Origin: an uncultured Bacteroidales bacterium
Lineage (GTDB): Bacteria > Bacteroidota > Bacteroidia > Bacteroidales > UBA932
NCBI GenBank assembly: GCA_900316525.1
Contig: ONDF01000002.1
Span: 1-64,000, forward strand
Direction of reading: 5' to 3'
DNA: 64,000 nucleotides
This document shows positions 8,964-16,480 of this stretch, piece after piece. Numbering within the stretch: the first letter of the stretch is position 1; every line of letters begins with the position of its first letter. A program made the position numbers and the translations under genes. The notes beneath the pieces are model-generated. The model saw only the letters and a list, made by a program, of their open reading frames with translations. It searched no databases and had not been told where the DNA came from.

Positions 8964-10925
8964 CTATTCCTGGAACGAATACCCGAACCCGGGACGGGTC
9001 ACGATGCAATCCGCGTAGGGGCCGATCTTCTTGCGGATGCGGGTGATGTTCACGTCCACGGTGCGGGCCGTCACGATGACGTCGTCCGGCCAGACGGCCG
9101 ATAGGAGCTCCTCGCGGGAAAAGACCTTTCCGCGGTTTTCCAGGAACAGCTTCAGGAGCTCGTATTCGGTCTTGGTAAAGGAAACGACCTCTCCGTCCAC
9201 GCTGATCTCCTTGGCGTCGGTGTCCATCTGGATGCCGCGGTAGCGGATGCCGTTGCGGATGGCGCCCAAGCGGGCCTCCACGACATTGATGATGTAGTCG
9301 CCGGTCTTCTCGCACTCGCTGAAGAGGTCGACGAACACGGTGCCCTTGTCGTAATCGTACTTGCGGGCGTCCAGGTTCTCGATGTTCTGCCGCTTGAGCT
9401 CGTTGCGGCAGGCGTTTATCCGGCGCTCCAGGTCCTCGGAGACGGCAATCCCAAAGTCCTCTTTGTGCCCGGACAGGACGGTGTTCATCCGCGTGAGCGC
9501 TTCTTCCACGAGCGCGAACATGCGCCGGATGCCTTCGTCCATCTCCGGCGTGAAGACGATCTTGGTCGCCCGCTTGCGGCGCAGGATGCGGGCCAGGTTG
9601 AAGCAGCTGTCGCCCACGGACTCGAGCTCGCCGATCTGGCGGAGCATCGCGCGGATCTTTTCCTTGGTGTCGTCGGACAGATGGGCCTCGCCCACGGCGC
9701 TCAGGTACCGGCCGATCTCGTTCTCCATCCGGTCGCTGCCCTCCTCTCCCTTGCGGATGCGCTCAAAAAGTCTGGCGAAGGCCTGCTCGTCCTCCGTCGC
9801 ATACATCTCTTTCACCTGCTCGAACATCCGCTGCGTGTTCTCGCCGAACACCGCGATCTCCTTCTGCGCCTGCAGGACGGAGATTTCGGGGGTGTTCATG
9901 ATACCGACCCGGATGTACTGCAGCCGGAATTCGTCCTCGTCTTCGGTCTTCTTCGGCTTGATGATAAAACACACCAGCTTTTCGATCTGCGGGATGAACC
10001 AGATCAGGATTGCCGTGTTGATCACGTTGAAACACGTATGGAACGTCGCCAGGGCGAAGGAAAGCTGGGTGGGACTCTGCTCGGAGGCATTGGGGTCGAG
10101 GCCCACGATGCCGCACACCATCCGCACGAACGGGAAGAAGAGAATGAGCACCCAGATGACGCCGAACACGTTGAAGACCAAGTGCGCCATGGCCGTCCGG
10201 CGCGCCTGCGTATTCGCGCTCAGCGCGGCCAGGTTCGCCGTCACGGTCGTGCCGATGTTCTCGCCCATCACCAGGGCGATGCCCTGGAAGATGGAAATCG
10301 CCCCGGTCGCGCACAGGACCATCGTGATGGCCATCAGCGCCGCCGAGCTCTGCACCAGCGCCGTCAGGATCGTGCCGATCAGCAGGAACAGCAGGATCGT
10401 CCCGTAATTCGTCTTGAAGCTCGCGAAGAAAGCCACCACTTCCGGCTTGCTCGCCAGGTCCATCTCCACGCCCGTCTGCTTGAGCATCCCCAGGGCGAAC
10501 AGCAGGAAGGAAAGCCCGAAGAGAAAATCGCCGAAATAGCGATGCCTGCCGATCTGGATCAGGACGATGCCGATGAGGAAGGCCGGCCACACGACATTGA
10601 CGACATTGAAGGAAAAGCCCGCCGACATGATCCAGGCGCTCATCGTCGTGCCGATGTTCGCGCCCATGATGATCGAGATGGCCTGGGCCAGGGTGAGCAG
10701 CGCCGCATTAACGAAAGACACCGTCATCACGGTCGTCGCCGCCGAAGACTGGACCGCGACGGTCACCAGCGCGCCGGTCGCCACGCCGGTGAACCGGTTC
10801 GTGGTCATGGCGCCGAGGAGGTGCCGCAGCTGCGGGCCCGCCATCTTCTGGAGGGCCTCGCTCATCATCTTCATTCCGAATATCAGGAGGGCGATCGAGC
10901 CCAGGAGCTTCAAGACAATCAGCAT
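8964..10925 (-). CDS. Na+/phosphate cotransporter fused to PhoU and an OmpR/PhoB-type winged helix
   Basis: 653 residues from the ATG complementary to 10923-10925. An upstream in-frame TTG lies inside the promoter box and is not credible. Residues 1-320 are a type II Na/Pi cotransporter with both inverted-repeat QSS motifs (VAVQSSAATTV at 58-66; VQSSAALMAI at 191-200) and GANIGTT/GENIGTT. Residues about 350-555 are PhoU-like helices (GELESVGDSCFNLARIL). Residues about 560-653 are a complete Trans_reg_C winged helix: a strand-forming start (ISVDGEVVSFTKTEYELLKL), SREELLSAVWPDD, then the recognition helix region TARTVDVNITRIRKKIG and the wing ending RPGFGYSF. The first two parts form a normal phosphate importer; the DNA-binding tail is not part of the usual family and suggests transcription control from the membrane. 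Confidence 0.9.
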   Translation of the reverse strand: MLIVLKLLGSIALLIFGMKMMSEALQKMAGPQLRHLLGAMTTNRFTGVATGALVTVAVQSSAATTVMTVSFVNAALLTLAQAISIIMGANIGTTMSAWIMSAGFSFNVVNVVWPAFLIGIVLIQIGRHRYFGDFLFGLSFLLFALGMLKQTGVEMDLASKPEVVAFFASFKTNYGTILLFLLIGTILTALVQSSAALMAITMVLCATGAISIFQGIALVMGENIGTTVTANLAALSANTQARRTAMAHLVFNVFGVIWVLILFFPFVRMVCGIVGLDPNASEQSPTQLSFALATFHTCFNVINTAILIWFIPQIEKLVCFIIKPKKTEDEDEFRLQYIRVGIMNTPEISVLQAQKEIAVFGENTQRMFEQVKEMYATEDEQAFARLFERIRKGEEGSDRMENEIGRYLSAVGEAHLSDDTKEKIRAMLRQIGELESVGDSCFNLARILRRKRATKIVFTPEMDEGIRRMFALVEEALTRMNTVLSGHKEDFGIAVSEDLERRINACRNELKRQNIENLDARKYDYDKGTVFVDLFSECEKTGDYIINVVEARLGAIRNGIRYRGIQMDTDAKEISVDGEVVSFTKTEYELLKLFLENRGKVFSREELLSAVWPDDVIVTARTVDVNITRIRKKIGPYADCIVTRPGFGYSFQE

Positions 10926-10943
10926 GTCGTTCGTTTTATGGTA

Positions 10944-10951
10944 CAAAGATA
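10944..10951 (-). promoter_or_regulatory. -7 type promoter box for Na/Pi-PhoU-wHTH gene
   Basis: A perfect TATCTTTG on the minus strand, 18 bp upstream of the ATG at 10925. Its last bases overlap an in-frame TTG, which argues that ATG is the true start. Confidence 0.6.
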
Positions 10952-11047
10952 CACCCGGCGGCCGTTTCCCTCAAGGGAAAAATTCAATTGTAACAGAATT
11001 TTAATGCCCTTTTCCGGGTTTGTAACCGCCTGGAAATCTCTTTTTGC

Positions 11048-11055
11048 TATCTTGC
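11048..11055 (+). promoter_or_regulatory. Probable -7 promoter box (TATCTTGC)
   Basis: A one-base-short variant of TATCTTTGC, 17 bp before the ATG of the PepSY-like lipoprotein gene. The same variant occurs before the genes at 13230 and 31802. Confidence 0.4.
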
Positions 11056-11072
11056 GGAAATCCATATTCCGT

Positions 11073-11510
11073 ATGAAAAAGATGCTTCTCCTCACCTTGT
11101 TTTCCCTGCTTTTGCTGCTGACCGGATGCACCCTCGGCCTGAGACAGGCGCCGAAAGCGGTCCGGCAAGCCTTCGATTCCCGGTTCCCCGGCGCCAGCCA
11201 CGTGGAATGGGAAAAGGTTCTCTCCACTTACAAGGCGGAATTCTACCACGACGGACACGAGAAAGAGGCCCAGTTCGACAAGGACGGAGCCTGGAAGCGC
11301 ACGAAGACGGAACTCACCTTCCTCGACATCCCCACCCCGGTGATGAAGGCCGCCCAGGACTACTGCAACTGGGAAATCGACGACATCCTCCTGTTCGAAC
11401 AGGCAGACGGGGTTCCTGCCTACTACCAGGTCGAATACGACCGGGAGCATTCGGACCGCGAGAAGCAGCTCCTCCTGTTCCCGGACGGAAGCATTTTCAC
11501 CGGCATTTGA
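11073..11510 (+). CDS. PepSY-like periplasmic lipoprotein
   Basis: 145 residues. The lipoprotein signal ends LLLLTGC with Cys19. The mature part holds two repeats of the PepSY-like fold common in Bacteroidota (AVRQAFDSRFPGASHVEWEK at about 27-46; a second helix-strand unit at PVMKAAQDYCNWEIDDILLF). The pattern VEWEK...YKAEFYHDGHEKEAQFDKDGAW is typical of 'putative beta-lactamase-inhibitor-like, PepSY-like' proteins. Function is unknown; the family is thought to bind or inhibit periplasmic proteins. It stands alone on the plus strand and converges with the PAP2 phosphatase, with 3 bp between them. Confidence 0.75.
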   Translation: MKKMLLLTLFSLLLLLTGCTLGLRQAPKAVRQAFDSRFPGASHVEWEKVLSTYKAEFYHDGHEKEAQFDKDGAWKRTKTELTFLDIPTPVMKAAQDYCNWEIDDILLFEQADGVPAYYQVEYDREHSDREKQLLLFPDGSIFTGI

Positions 11511-11513
11511 CGC

Positions 11514-12242
11514 CTACCGGCCGTCTGCGGCCAGGCGGCGGAATTCTTCGCGGGCGAGGGCGATCTGGACCCGGTAGGCGAGGCTCGTCTGCAGGCGGGC
11601 GTAGCCGATGCAGGCGGCCGTGGCGCTGGCGTCCACGTCGCTCTGCCAGTGGCAGCCCGCGATGACGCGGCTCTCGCCGGAGACGAAGGCGCGGGCGAAA
11701 AGCGCCTCGGCCGCGTCCGGATTGATCTCGGAAAGCACCAGCGCGGCGCTCCAGGCCCGGATCGTATGGCCGGAAGGATAGGAGCCTTCCGTCGCCAGCC
11801 AGGCGTCGTCCTGCGGGAAGATGGACTCCTCCTTGAAACGGGCGTAGGGCCGCATCCGGAAGTAATGGGCCTTGGGCCGGAAGCGGATCTGCTCGATGGT
11901 GGACACGCCGTTCACGAACGCGCGGTAGATCTCCGGCGTCTTCTCCGGAGAGATTTCCATCCCGAAAGGCACGCTGTAGATGGTCCGCAGGGTGTCCAGG
12001 TCCCAGACGGCGTCGAGTTTGGCCACCGCCAGGCGTTCCGGATCCAGCCGCTGCGTCTTCCCCCACATATATCGCATGATGTCGTGCGTGAAGGCCTCGC
12101 CGATGGTGTCGGGCGGGGCCGGCAGGCATTGGACCAGGTCCGGGAGCTCCTCCTCGGCCAGGTACAGTTCGACAGCCGGCTGGGCCCGGAGGACAAGCGC
12201 GCCGAAAAACAGCGCGAAAACAGCGGGAATCAACGATTTCAT
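11514..12242 (-). CDS. PAP2-family periplasmic acid phosphatase (class A type)
   Basis: 242 residues with a cleavable signal peptide (residues 1-20, ALVLRA-Q). All three parts of the PAP2 phosphatase signature are present: K124-X6-R131P132, P156-S-G-H159 and S191-R-X5-H198-X3-D202. These residues form the phosphohistidine active site of non-specific class A acid phosphatases. It likely removes phosphate from periplasmic monoesters. It starts 1 bp after the stop of the upstream cation diffusion facilitator gene, so the two are cotranscribed. Together with the phosphate transporter next door it suggests local phosphate scavenging, which is inference. Confidence 0.9.
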   Translation of the reverse strand: MKSLIPAVFALFFGALVLRAQPAVELYLAEEELPDLVQCLPAPPDTIGEAFTHDIMRYMWGKTQRLDPERLAVAKLDAVWDLDTLRTIYSVPFGMEISPEKTPEIYRAFVNGVSTIEQIRFRPKAHYFRMRPYARFKEESIFPQDDAWLATEGSYPSGHTIRAWSAALVLSEINPDAAEALFARAFVSGESRVIAGCHWQSDVDASATAACIGYARLQTSLAYRVQIALAREEFRRLAADGR

Positions 12243-12243
12243 C

Positions 12244-13146
12244 TTATGCGTCAGGGTTGTTTTTATGCTTGGGTTCCATATGGACGATGATGTGCGACTG
12301 CGCGCCGAAACGGTCCTTGAAGCGGCGCTCCACCTCCGAGGCCTTCTCGTGGGCCTCCGAGAGCGGCAGGGCGCCGTCCAGGCGGATATGGACCTCGGCG
12401 GCGATGCGGTTGCCGATGCGGCGGGTACGCAGGTTGTGCGGATCCTCCACACCGGGCACGCCGCGGATGATGTCCAGCATCTCCTGTTCCATGTCCGCCG
12501 GCAGCGAACTGTCGGTGAGCTCGCCGAAGCTCGGGCCGAGCAGGACCCAGGCCACCTTGACCAGCATCGCGCCCACGACGATGGACGCCAGCGGGTCCAG
12601 CACGGTCCAGCGGCTGCCCAGCAGGATGGCCCCGCCGATGCCGATGGCCGTGCCCACGGAGCTCAGCGCATCCGACCGGTGGTGCCACGCATTGGCCTCC
12701 AATGCCTTGGAATCCAGATGCTTCCCCTTGATTCGGGTATACTGGAAAAGGAGTTCTTTCGCGACGATGGAGCCGAGGGCGGCCCAAAGGGCGATCTTGC
12801 CGGGGGCCGGCAGGTCCTCGCCCTGCAGCCAGCGCGCCAGCTTGCCGGCCCCGGACACCACGATGCCCACGGCCGCCGCGGCCAGCGCCAGCCCGATGAA
12901 CAGCGTCGCCAGCGTCTCGTACTTGCCGTGCCCGTAATCGTGGTCCTCGTCCTGCGGCCGGGCGCTCACGCGCACGAACACCAGCACGACGATGTCCGTC
13001 ACGAAGTCCGACAGCGAATGCACGGCATCCGAGATCATCGCCGCCGAATGCCCCACGAGGCCGGCCACGGCCTTCAGCCCGACCAGCAGGAGGTTCACGA
13101 CGCTTCCCGTCAGGGTTACCCGTGCGATTTCGTCTTCGCGTTTCAT
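12244..13146 (-). CDS. Cation diffusion facilitator (CDF) metal exporter
   Basis: 300 residues, from the ATG complementary to 13144-13146. Six transmembrane helices are followed by a cytoplasmic C-terminal metal-sensing domain (residues about 215-295, MLDIIRGVPGVEDPHNLRTRRIG). The two metal-site motifs are visible: HSLSDFVTDIV in TM2 and HHRSDALSS in TM5, the H/D arrangement typical of zinc or iron/manganese exporters. This gives proton-driven efflux of a divalent metal from the cytoplasm. The promoter box lies only 4 bp upstream of the ATG, so the message is probably leaderless. It is followed directly by the phosphatase gene. Confidence 0.92.
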   Translation of the reverse strand: MKREDEIARVTLTGSVVNLLLVGLKAVAGLVGHSAAMISDAVHSLSDFVTDIVVLVFVRVSARPQDEDHDYGHGKYETLATLFIGLALAAAAVGIVVSGAGKLARWLQGEDLPAPGKIALWAALGSIVAKELLFQYTRIKGKHLDSKALEANAWHHRSDALSSVGTAIGIGGAILLGSRWTVLDPLASIVVGAMLVKVAWVLLGPSFGELTDSSLPADMEQEMLDIIRGVPGVEDPHNLRTRRIGNRIAAEVHIRLDGALPLSEAHEKASEVERRFKDRFGAQSHIIVHMEPKHKNNPDA

Positions 13147-13150
13147 GCTA

Positions 13151-13158
13151 CAAAGATA
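13151..13158 (-). promoter_or_regulatory. -7 type promoter box abutting CDF start codon
   Basis: A perfect TATCTTTG on the minus strand with only four bases (TAGC) before the ATG, so transcription would begin at or next to the start codon. Confidence 0.6.
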
Positions 13159-13200
13159 CACAAAGCGGAGAAAAAGTGTCCGCCGATGGATTATTATTGC

Positions 13201-13208
13201 TATCTTGC
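13201..13208 (+). promoter_or_regulatory. Probable -7 promoter box (TATCTTGC) for GH43 gene
   Basis: 21 bp upstream of the ATG at 13230; a one-base-short variant of the consensus. Confidence 0.4.
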
Positions 13209-13229
13209 CGCATCCTGAAAACGACGCCT

Positions 13230-14771
13230 ATGAAACGCATCTTCCTCTTCACGCTCTTCTCTCTGTCTCTTCTCGGCTGCAGCCAGGACGCCCCGGAAGC
13301 CGCCTGGGGCGACACGGGCGACGGATCTTACCGCAATCCCGTCCTCCTCGCCGACTACTCCGACCCGGACGCCATCCGTGTCGGCGACCGATATTACCTG
13401 GTCGCCTCTGATTTCCATTTCATGGGCATGCAGGTGCTGGAATCCACCGACCTGGTGAACTGGAAGCTCATCTCCCAGGTCTATTCCCGCTTCGACCTGC
13501 CCGGCTGGGACGAGAACAAGCACTACGCCGGCGGCTCGTGGGCGCCCAGCATCCGCTACCACGACGGGCGTTTCTATGTCTATTTCTGCACGCCGGACGA
13601 GGGCCTGTTCATGAGCTCCGCCACGGACCCGGCCGGCCCGTGGGACCCGCTTCACTGCGTGAAGGCGGTCTACCACTGGGAGGACCCGTGCCCGTTCTGG
13701 GACGAAGACGGCCAGGCCTACCTGGGGCACAGCCTCCATGGCGCCGGCCCCATCATCATCCACAAGATGTCGGCCGACGGCCGCGCGCTCCTGGACGAGG
13801 GCGTGACCGTGTACCGGGGCCCCGTGGCGGAAGGGACGAAGATCCATAAATGGAACGGATATTATTACCTGAGCATCCCCGAAGGCGGCGTCGGCGGGGG
13901 CTGGCAAACCGTCCTCCGCGCCCGGGACCTCTACGGCCCCTATGAGCGGAAGGTCGTGCTGGAAACCGGGTCTACGAAGGTCAACGGCCCGCACCAGGGC
14001 GCCATCGTGGATACGCCCGCGGGCGAATGGTGGTTCCTGCATTTCCAGGAGCGGGACCCGCTGGGCCGCGTCGTCCACCTGCAGCCGATGCGCTGGGAGG
14101 ACGGCTGGCCCGTGATGGGCGAGGACTATGACGGAAACGGCGTCGGAGAACCCGTCGCCCGCTGGAAGAAGCCGGCCGCGGCCCAGGCTTCCAAGCGGGA
14201 ACTCCCGGCTTCGTCGGACGAATTCAAGGAGGGAAAGCTCGGGCTCCAGTGGCAGTTCAACCATAACCCGAAGGACGAGGGGTGGTCTGTCACCCGCAAG
14301 AAAGGCCGCCTCGCCATCGACGGCGGCAAGGCCTTCACCCTCTGGGACGCCCGGAACACGCTGTCCCAGAAAATCATGGGATACGAAGGGGCCTACGACG
14401 TCCAGGTGGACCTGGACGACCTGGCCGACGGCCAGAAAGCCGGCCTCGCCTGCCTGGGCCGGGAGTTCTTCTGCATCGGCGTGCGGCAGACGCCGGACGG
14501 ACGGGAAGTGTTCTTCGAAAAGAACGGGGAAGTCCTGAAAACCGAAGCCTGGACGGCGCGGACAATCCGGCTCCGCCTGTCCTTCGACGTGAATGCCGAG
14601 GAGAACGGATTCTCCTTCTCGTATAGCCGCGACGGAAAGACCTTCGAACCCTTCGGCGATGCTTTCGCCGCGCACAACGGGTTCTGGAAAGGGGCCCGGG
14701 TCGCCCTGTTCAGCTACAACACGGAAAAAGAAGGCGGAACCGCCTGGTTCCGCCACTTCCGCTACATATAG
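13230..14771 (+). CDS. GH43-family glycoside hydrolase lipoprotein with C-terminal concanavalin-like domain
   Basis: 513 residues; lipoprotein signal ending LLGC (Cys17). The N-terminal five-bladed propeller (about 30-300) begins with the catalytic-base motif NPVLLADYSDPDAIRVG and carries WEDPCPFWDEDG and a probable general-acid Glu in VAEGTKIHKWNGYYYL. The C-terminal part (about 325-513) is a beta-sandwich of the type found in GH43 xylosidases and arabinofuranosidases (LQWQFNHNP, ARNTLSQKIMG, VALFSYNTEKEGGTAWF). It probably removes xylose or arabinose units from hemicellulose in the periplasm. The stop overlaps the convergent ccsA-like gene by 10 bp. Confidence 0.92.
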   Translation: MKRIFLFTLFSLSLLGCSQDAPEAAWGDTGDGSYRNPVLLADYSDPDAIRVGDRYYLVASDFHFMGMQVLESTDLVNWKLISQVYSRFDLPGWDENKHYAGGSWAPSIRYHDGRFYVYFCTPDEGLFMSSATDPAGPWDPLHCVKAVYHWEDPCPFWDEDGQAYLGHSLHGAGPIIIHKMSADGRALLDEGVTVYRGPVAEGTKIHKWNGYYYLSIPEGGVGGGWQTVLRARDLYGPYERKVVLETGSTKVNGPHQGAIVDTPAGEWWFLHFQERDPLGRVVHLQPMRWEDGWPVMGEDYDGNGVGEPVARWKKPAAAQASKRELPASSDEFKEGKLGLQWQFNHNPKDEGWSVTRKKGRLAIDGGKAFTLWDARNTLSQKIMGYEGAYDVQVDLDDLADGQKAGLACLGREFFCIGVRQTPDGREVFFEKNGEVLKTEAWTARTIRLRLSFDVNAEENGFSFSYSRDGKTFEPFGDAFAAHNGFWKGARVALFSYNTEKEGGTAWFRHFRYI

Positions 14772-16390
14772 GAGTGCATCCCTCCCAGCAGGAGATTCAC
14801 GCCGAAGTAGGTGACGAGGACGCACACGAACGCGAAGATCGTGTATCCGTGGAAGAAACTGGCGTTCCGGAAGGGCTTCAGCGCGCCGCCGTGCAGGGTG
14901 AAGGCGTACACCAGCATCGTGATCAGCGCCCAGGTCTCCTTCGGGTCCCAGGCCCAGTAGCTGCCCCAGGAAATATTGGCCCACACGGCGCCCAGGAATG
15001 TGCCGAAGGTCAGCAGGAACACCGCCGGGTACAGCACGACGAGACTCACATCCCGCAGGCTTTCCTTCGCCTCGCGGGAAGGGACGGCCAGGCCCATGAT
15101 GCCGTTGAAGGCGACCAGGCCGAACAGCGTGTAGGACATCATCATCGACACCACGTGGATGGACAGCAGGGGCGACCGCAGGACCGGCATCAGCGGCATG
15201 ATCTGCGGGCTCACGCTCTCGCGGCTCGCCAGCAACATCGTGAAGCCAGCCAGCAGGAAGCCGAGCGGCTCGATCAGCGGGAACCGCCTGTACAGCAGCA
15301 GAATCGCCAGTGTGGAGAACCACGCCATCAGCATCATCACATTGTATCGGCCCACATATGGACCCGTTCCCGAAATATACCAGCACAGGCCGATGACCAG
15401 CGTCAGGTACAGCCACATCAGGAGCGCGATGGCGGCGCTGCCGTGCAGCACCCAGGCCGGGAACTTCCGTTTCTTGCTGATGAGCACGGCCCCCAGCACG
15501 AACAGCACGATGCCCAGCGTCAGGCACAGCATGAACTGCGCCTTCGGCCGCGCGATGGCCATATACAGATCATTGGCCTGCACCTTCGCCTTCGAGGTAA
15601 GCATAAAGTCCGGCGTGCCCGCCTCTTTCCGGGGCATGCCCATCCCCTCCGGCATGGACTGGGCCGATGCCTGGGCGGGCGCGAACGCGAAGAGCGCCAC
15701 CGCCGCCGTCATCGTCGCGACCCGTCGCAACGCCTTCCGGAAGGCCGTATCCTTCTCGAAGAAGAACCCGATCATCGACAGGAGCAGCAGGAGATAGCCC
15801 GCATAGGTGATGCCCACGCCCCAGGGGTCGTGGCTCACCGCGAGGATGCTGCCCAGGCCATCTTCGTCATAATCAGCCTGATAGAAGCGGTAGCCACGGT
15901 ACTTGGCGATGTTGTTCATCGAGATCCGGACGGCATTTCCTTCGGGGAGAAAGGTGATGTCGGACCGGTAGTCGAGCGGGCGCCGCGTGCCCTCGTAATA
16001 GTCGATGGCGAACGCCTCCAGCCGGATGCTGAAGGGCAGCGTTGCCGGCGTCTCGTCGTCCAGTTCATAGTCCGCGGTGGCCTCTCCTTCGCGCAGGTGG
16101 ATACTGCCGCTCGTGCCGAAGAGGAACGTGACCAGCGCCCCCGCCAGAATGACGACCAGGCCGATGTGAAGGCCTATGGTCCACAACCGCTTGGGCGTAC
16201 CCTCCATCACCAGGTAAATCAGCCCGGCGATGGCCGCGACGGCCCAAAGGAGGATGAACAGCGGGCTGTGGTAGAACCACTGGAACGCCACGGGCGTACC
16301 CTGAAGCCGTTCGACGACAGTGGCGGCCATCATCATCGCGATGAGGACCGCCGCCGCCCCGAAGGACAAATACTTGCAAGTTCGTTTCAT
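14762..16390 (-). CDS. Cytochrome c biogenesis protein, ResB-CcsA fusion
   Basis: 542 residues of membrane protein for heme delivery and ligation to c-type cytochromes (system II). The N-terminal part (about 1-215) is ResB-like, with three transmembrane helices and a periplasmic domain (ITFLPEGNAVRISMNNIAKYRGYRFYQ). The C-terminal part (about 280-542) is CcsA, with the tryptophan-rich heme-handling WWD motif WGSYWAWDPKETWALITML and flanking histidines. No cytochrome c or nitrite reductase gene lies next to it in this window, which is uncommon because these fusions often sit with nrfAH. Two promoter-like boxes precede it (TAAATTTG at 16416-16423 and TACTTTTG at 16396-16403, minus strand). Confidence 0.88.
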   Translation of the reverse strand: MKRTCKYLSFGAAAVLIAMMMAATVVERLQGTPVAFQWFYHSPLFILLWAVAAIAGLIYLVMEGTPKRLWTIGLHIGLVVILAGALVTFLFGTSGSIHLREGEATADYELDDETPATLPFSIRLEAFAIDYYEGTRRPLDYRSDITFLPEGNAVRISMNNIAKYRGYRFYQADYDEDGLGSILAVSHDPWGVGITYAGYLLLLLSMIGFFFEKDTAFRKALRRVATMTAAVALFAFAPAQASAQSMPEGMGMPRKEAGTPDFMLTSKAKVQANDLYMAIARPKAQFMLCLTLGIVLFVLGAVLISKKRKFPAWVLHGSAAIALLMWLYLTLVIGLCWYISGTGPYVGRYNVMMLMAWFSTLAILLLYRRFPLIEPLGFLLAGFTMLLASRESVSPQIMPLMPVLRSPLLSIHVVSMMMSYTLFGLVAFNGIMGLAVPSREAKESLRDVSLVVLYPAVFLLTFGTFLGAVWANISWGSYWAWDPKETWALITMLVYAFTLHGGALKPFRNASFFHGYTIFAFVCVLVTYFGVNLLLGGMHSYM

Positions 16391-16415
16391 GCAGTCAAAA
16401 GTAGTTGATTGAACG

Positions 16416-16423
16416 CAAATTTA
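16416..16423 (-). promoter_or_regulatory. Candidate -7 promoter box for ccsA-like gene
   Basis: TAAATTTG on the minus strand, 25 bp upstream of the ATG at 16390. A second candidate, TACTTTTG at 16396-16403, would give an almost leaderless message. Confidence 0.4.
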
Positions 16424-16468
16424 TAAAATATCTGTTACGTACGAAGATATGGCGAATGCATTTTTTCG

Positions 16469-16476
16469 TATCTTCG
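16469..16476 (+). promoter_or_regulatory. Candidate -7 promoter box abutting the GH127 start
   Basis: TATCTTCG, one mismatch to consensus, ending 4 bp before the ATG at 16481. A mirror copy on the minus strand (16442-16449) makes an 8-bp inverted repeat. Confidence 0.4.
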
Positions 16477-16480
16477 CCCT

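Noticed and set aside
8964..10925. Two adjacent genes mistaken for one fusion because of a sequencing error
   Set aside because: The frame is continuous, there is no internal promoter or start near residue 555, and a helical linker joins PhoU to the winged helix. A sequencing artefact remains possible but nothing in the sequence suggests it.
10944..10946. TTG start of the Na/Pi fusion gene
   Set aside because: It overlaps the TATCTTTG promoter box; the ATG at 10923-10925 gives the normal start of the first membrane helix.
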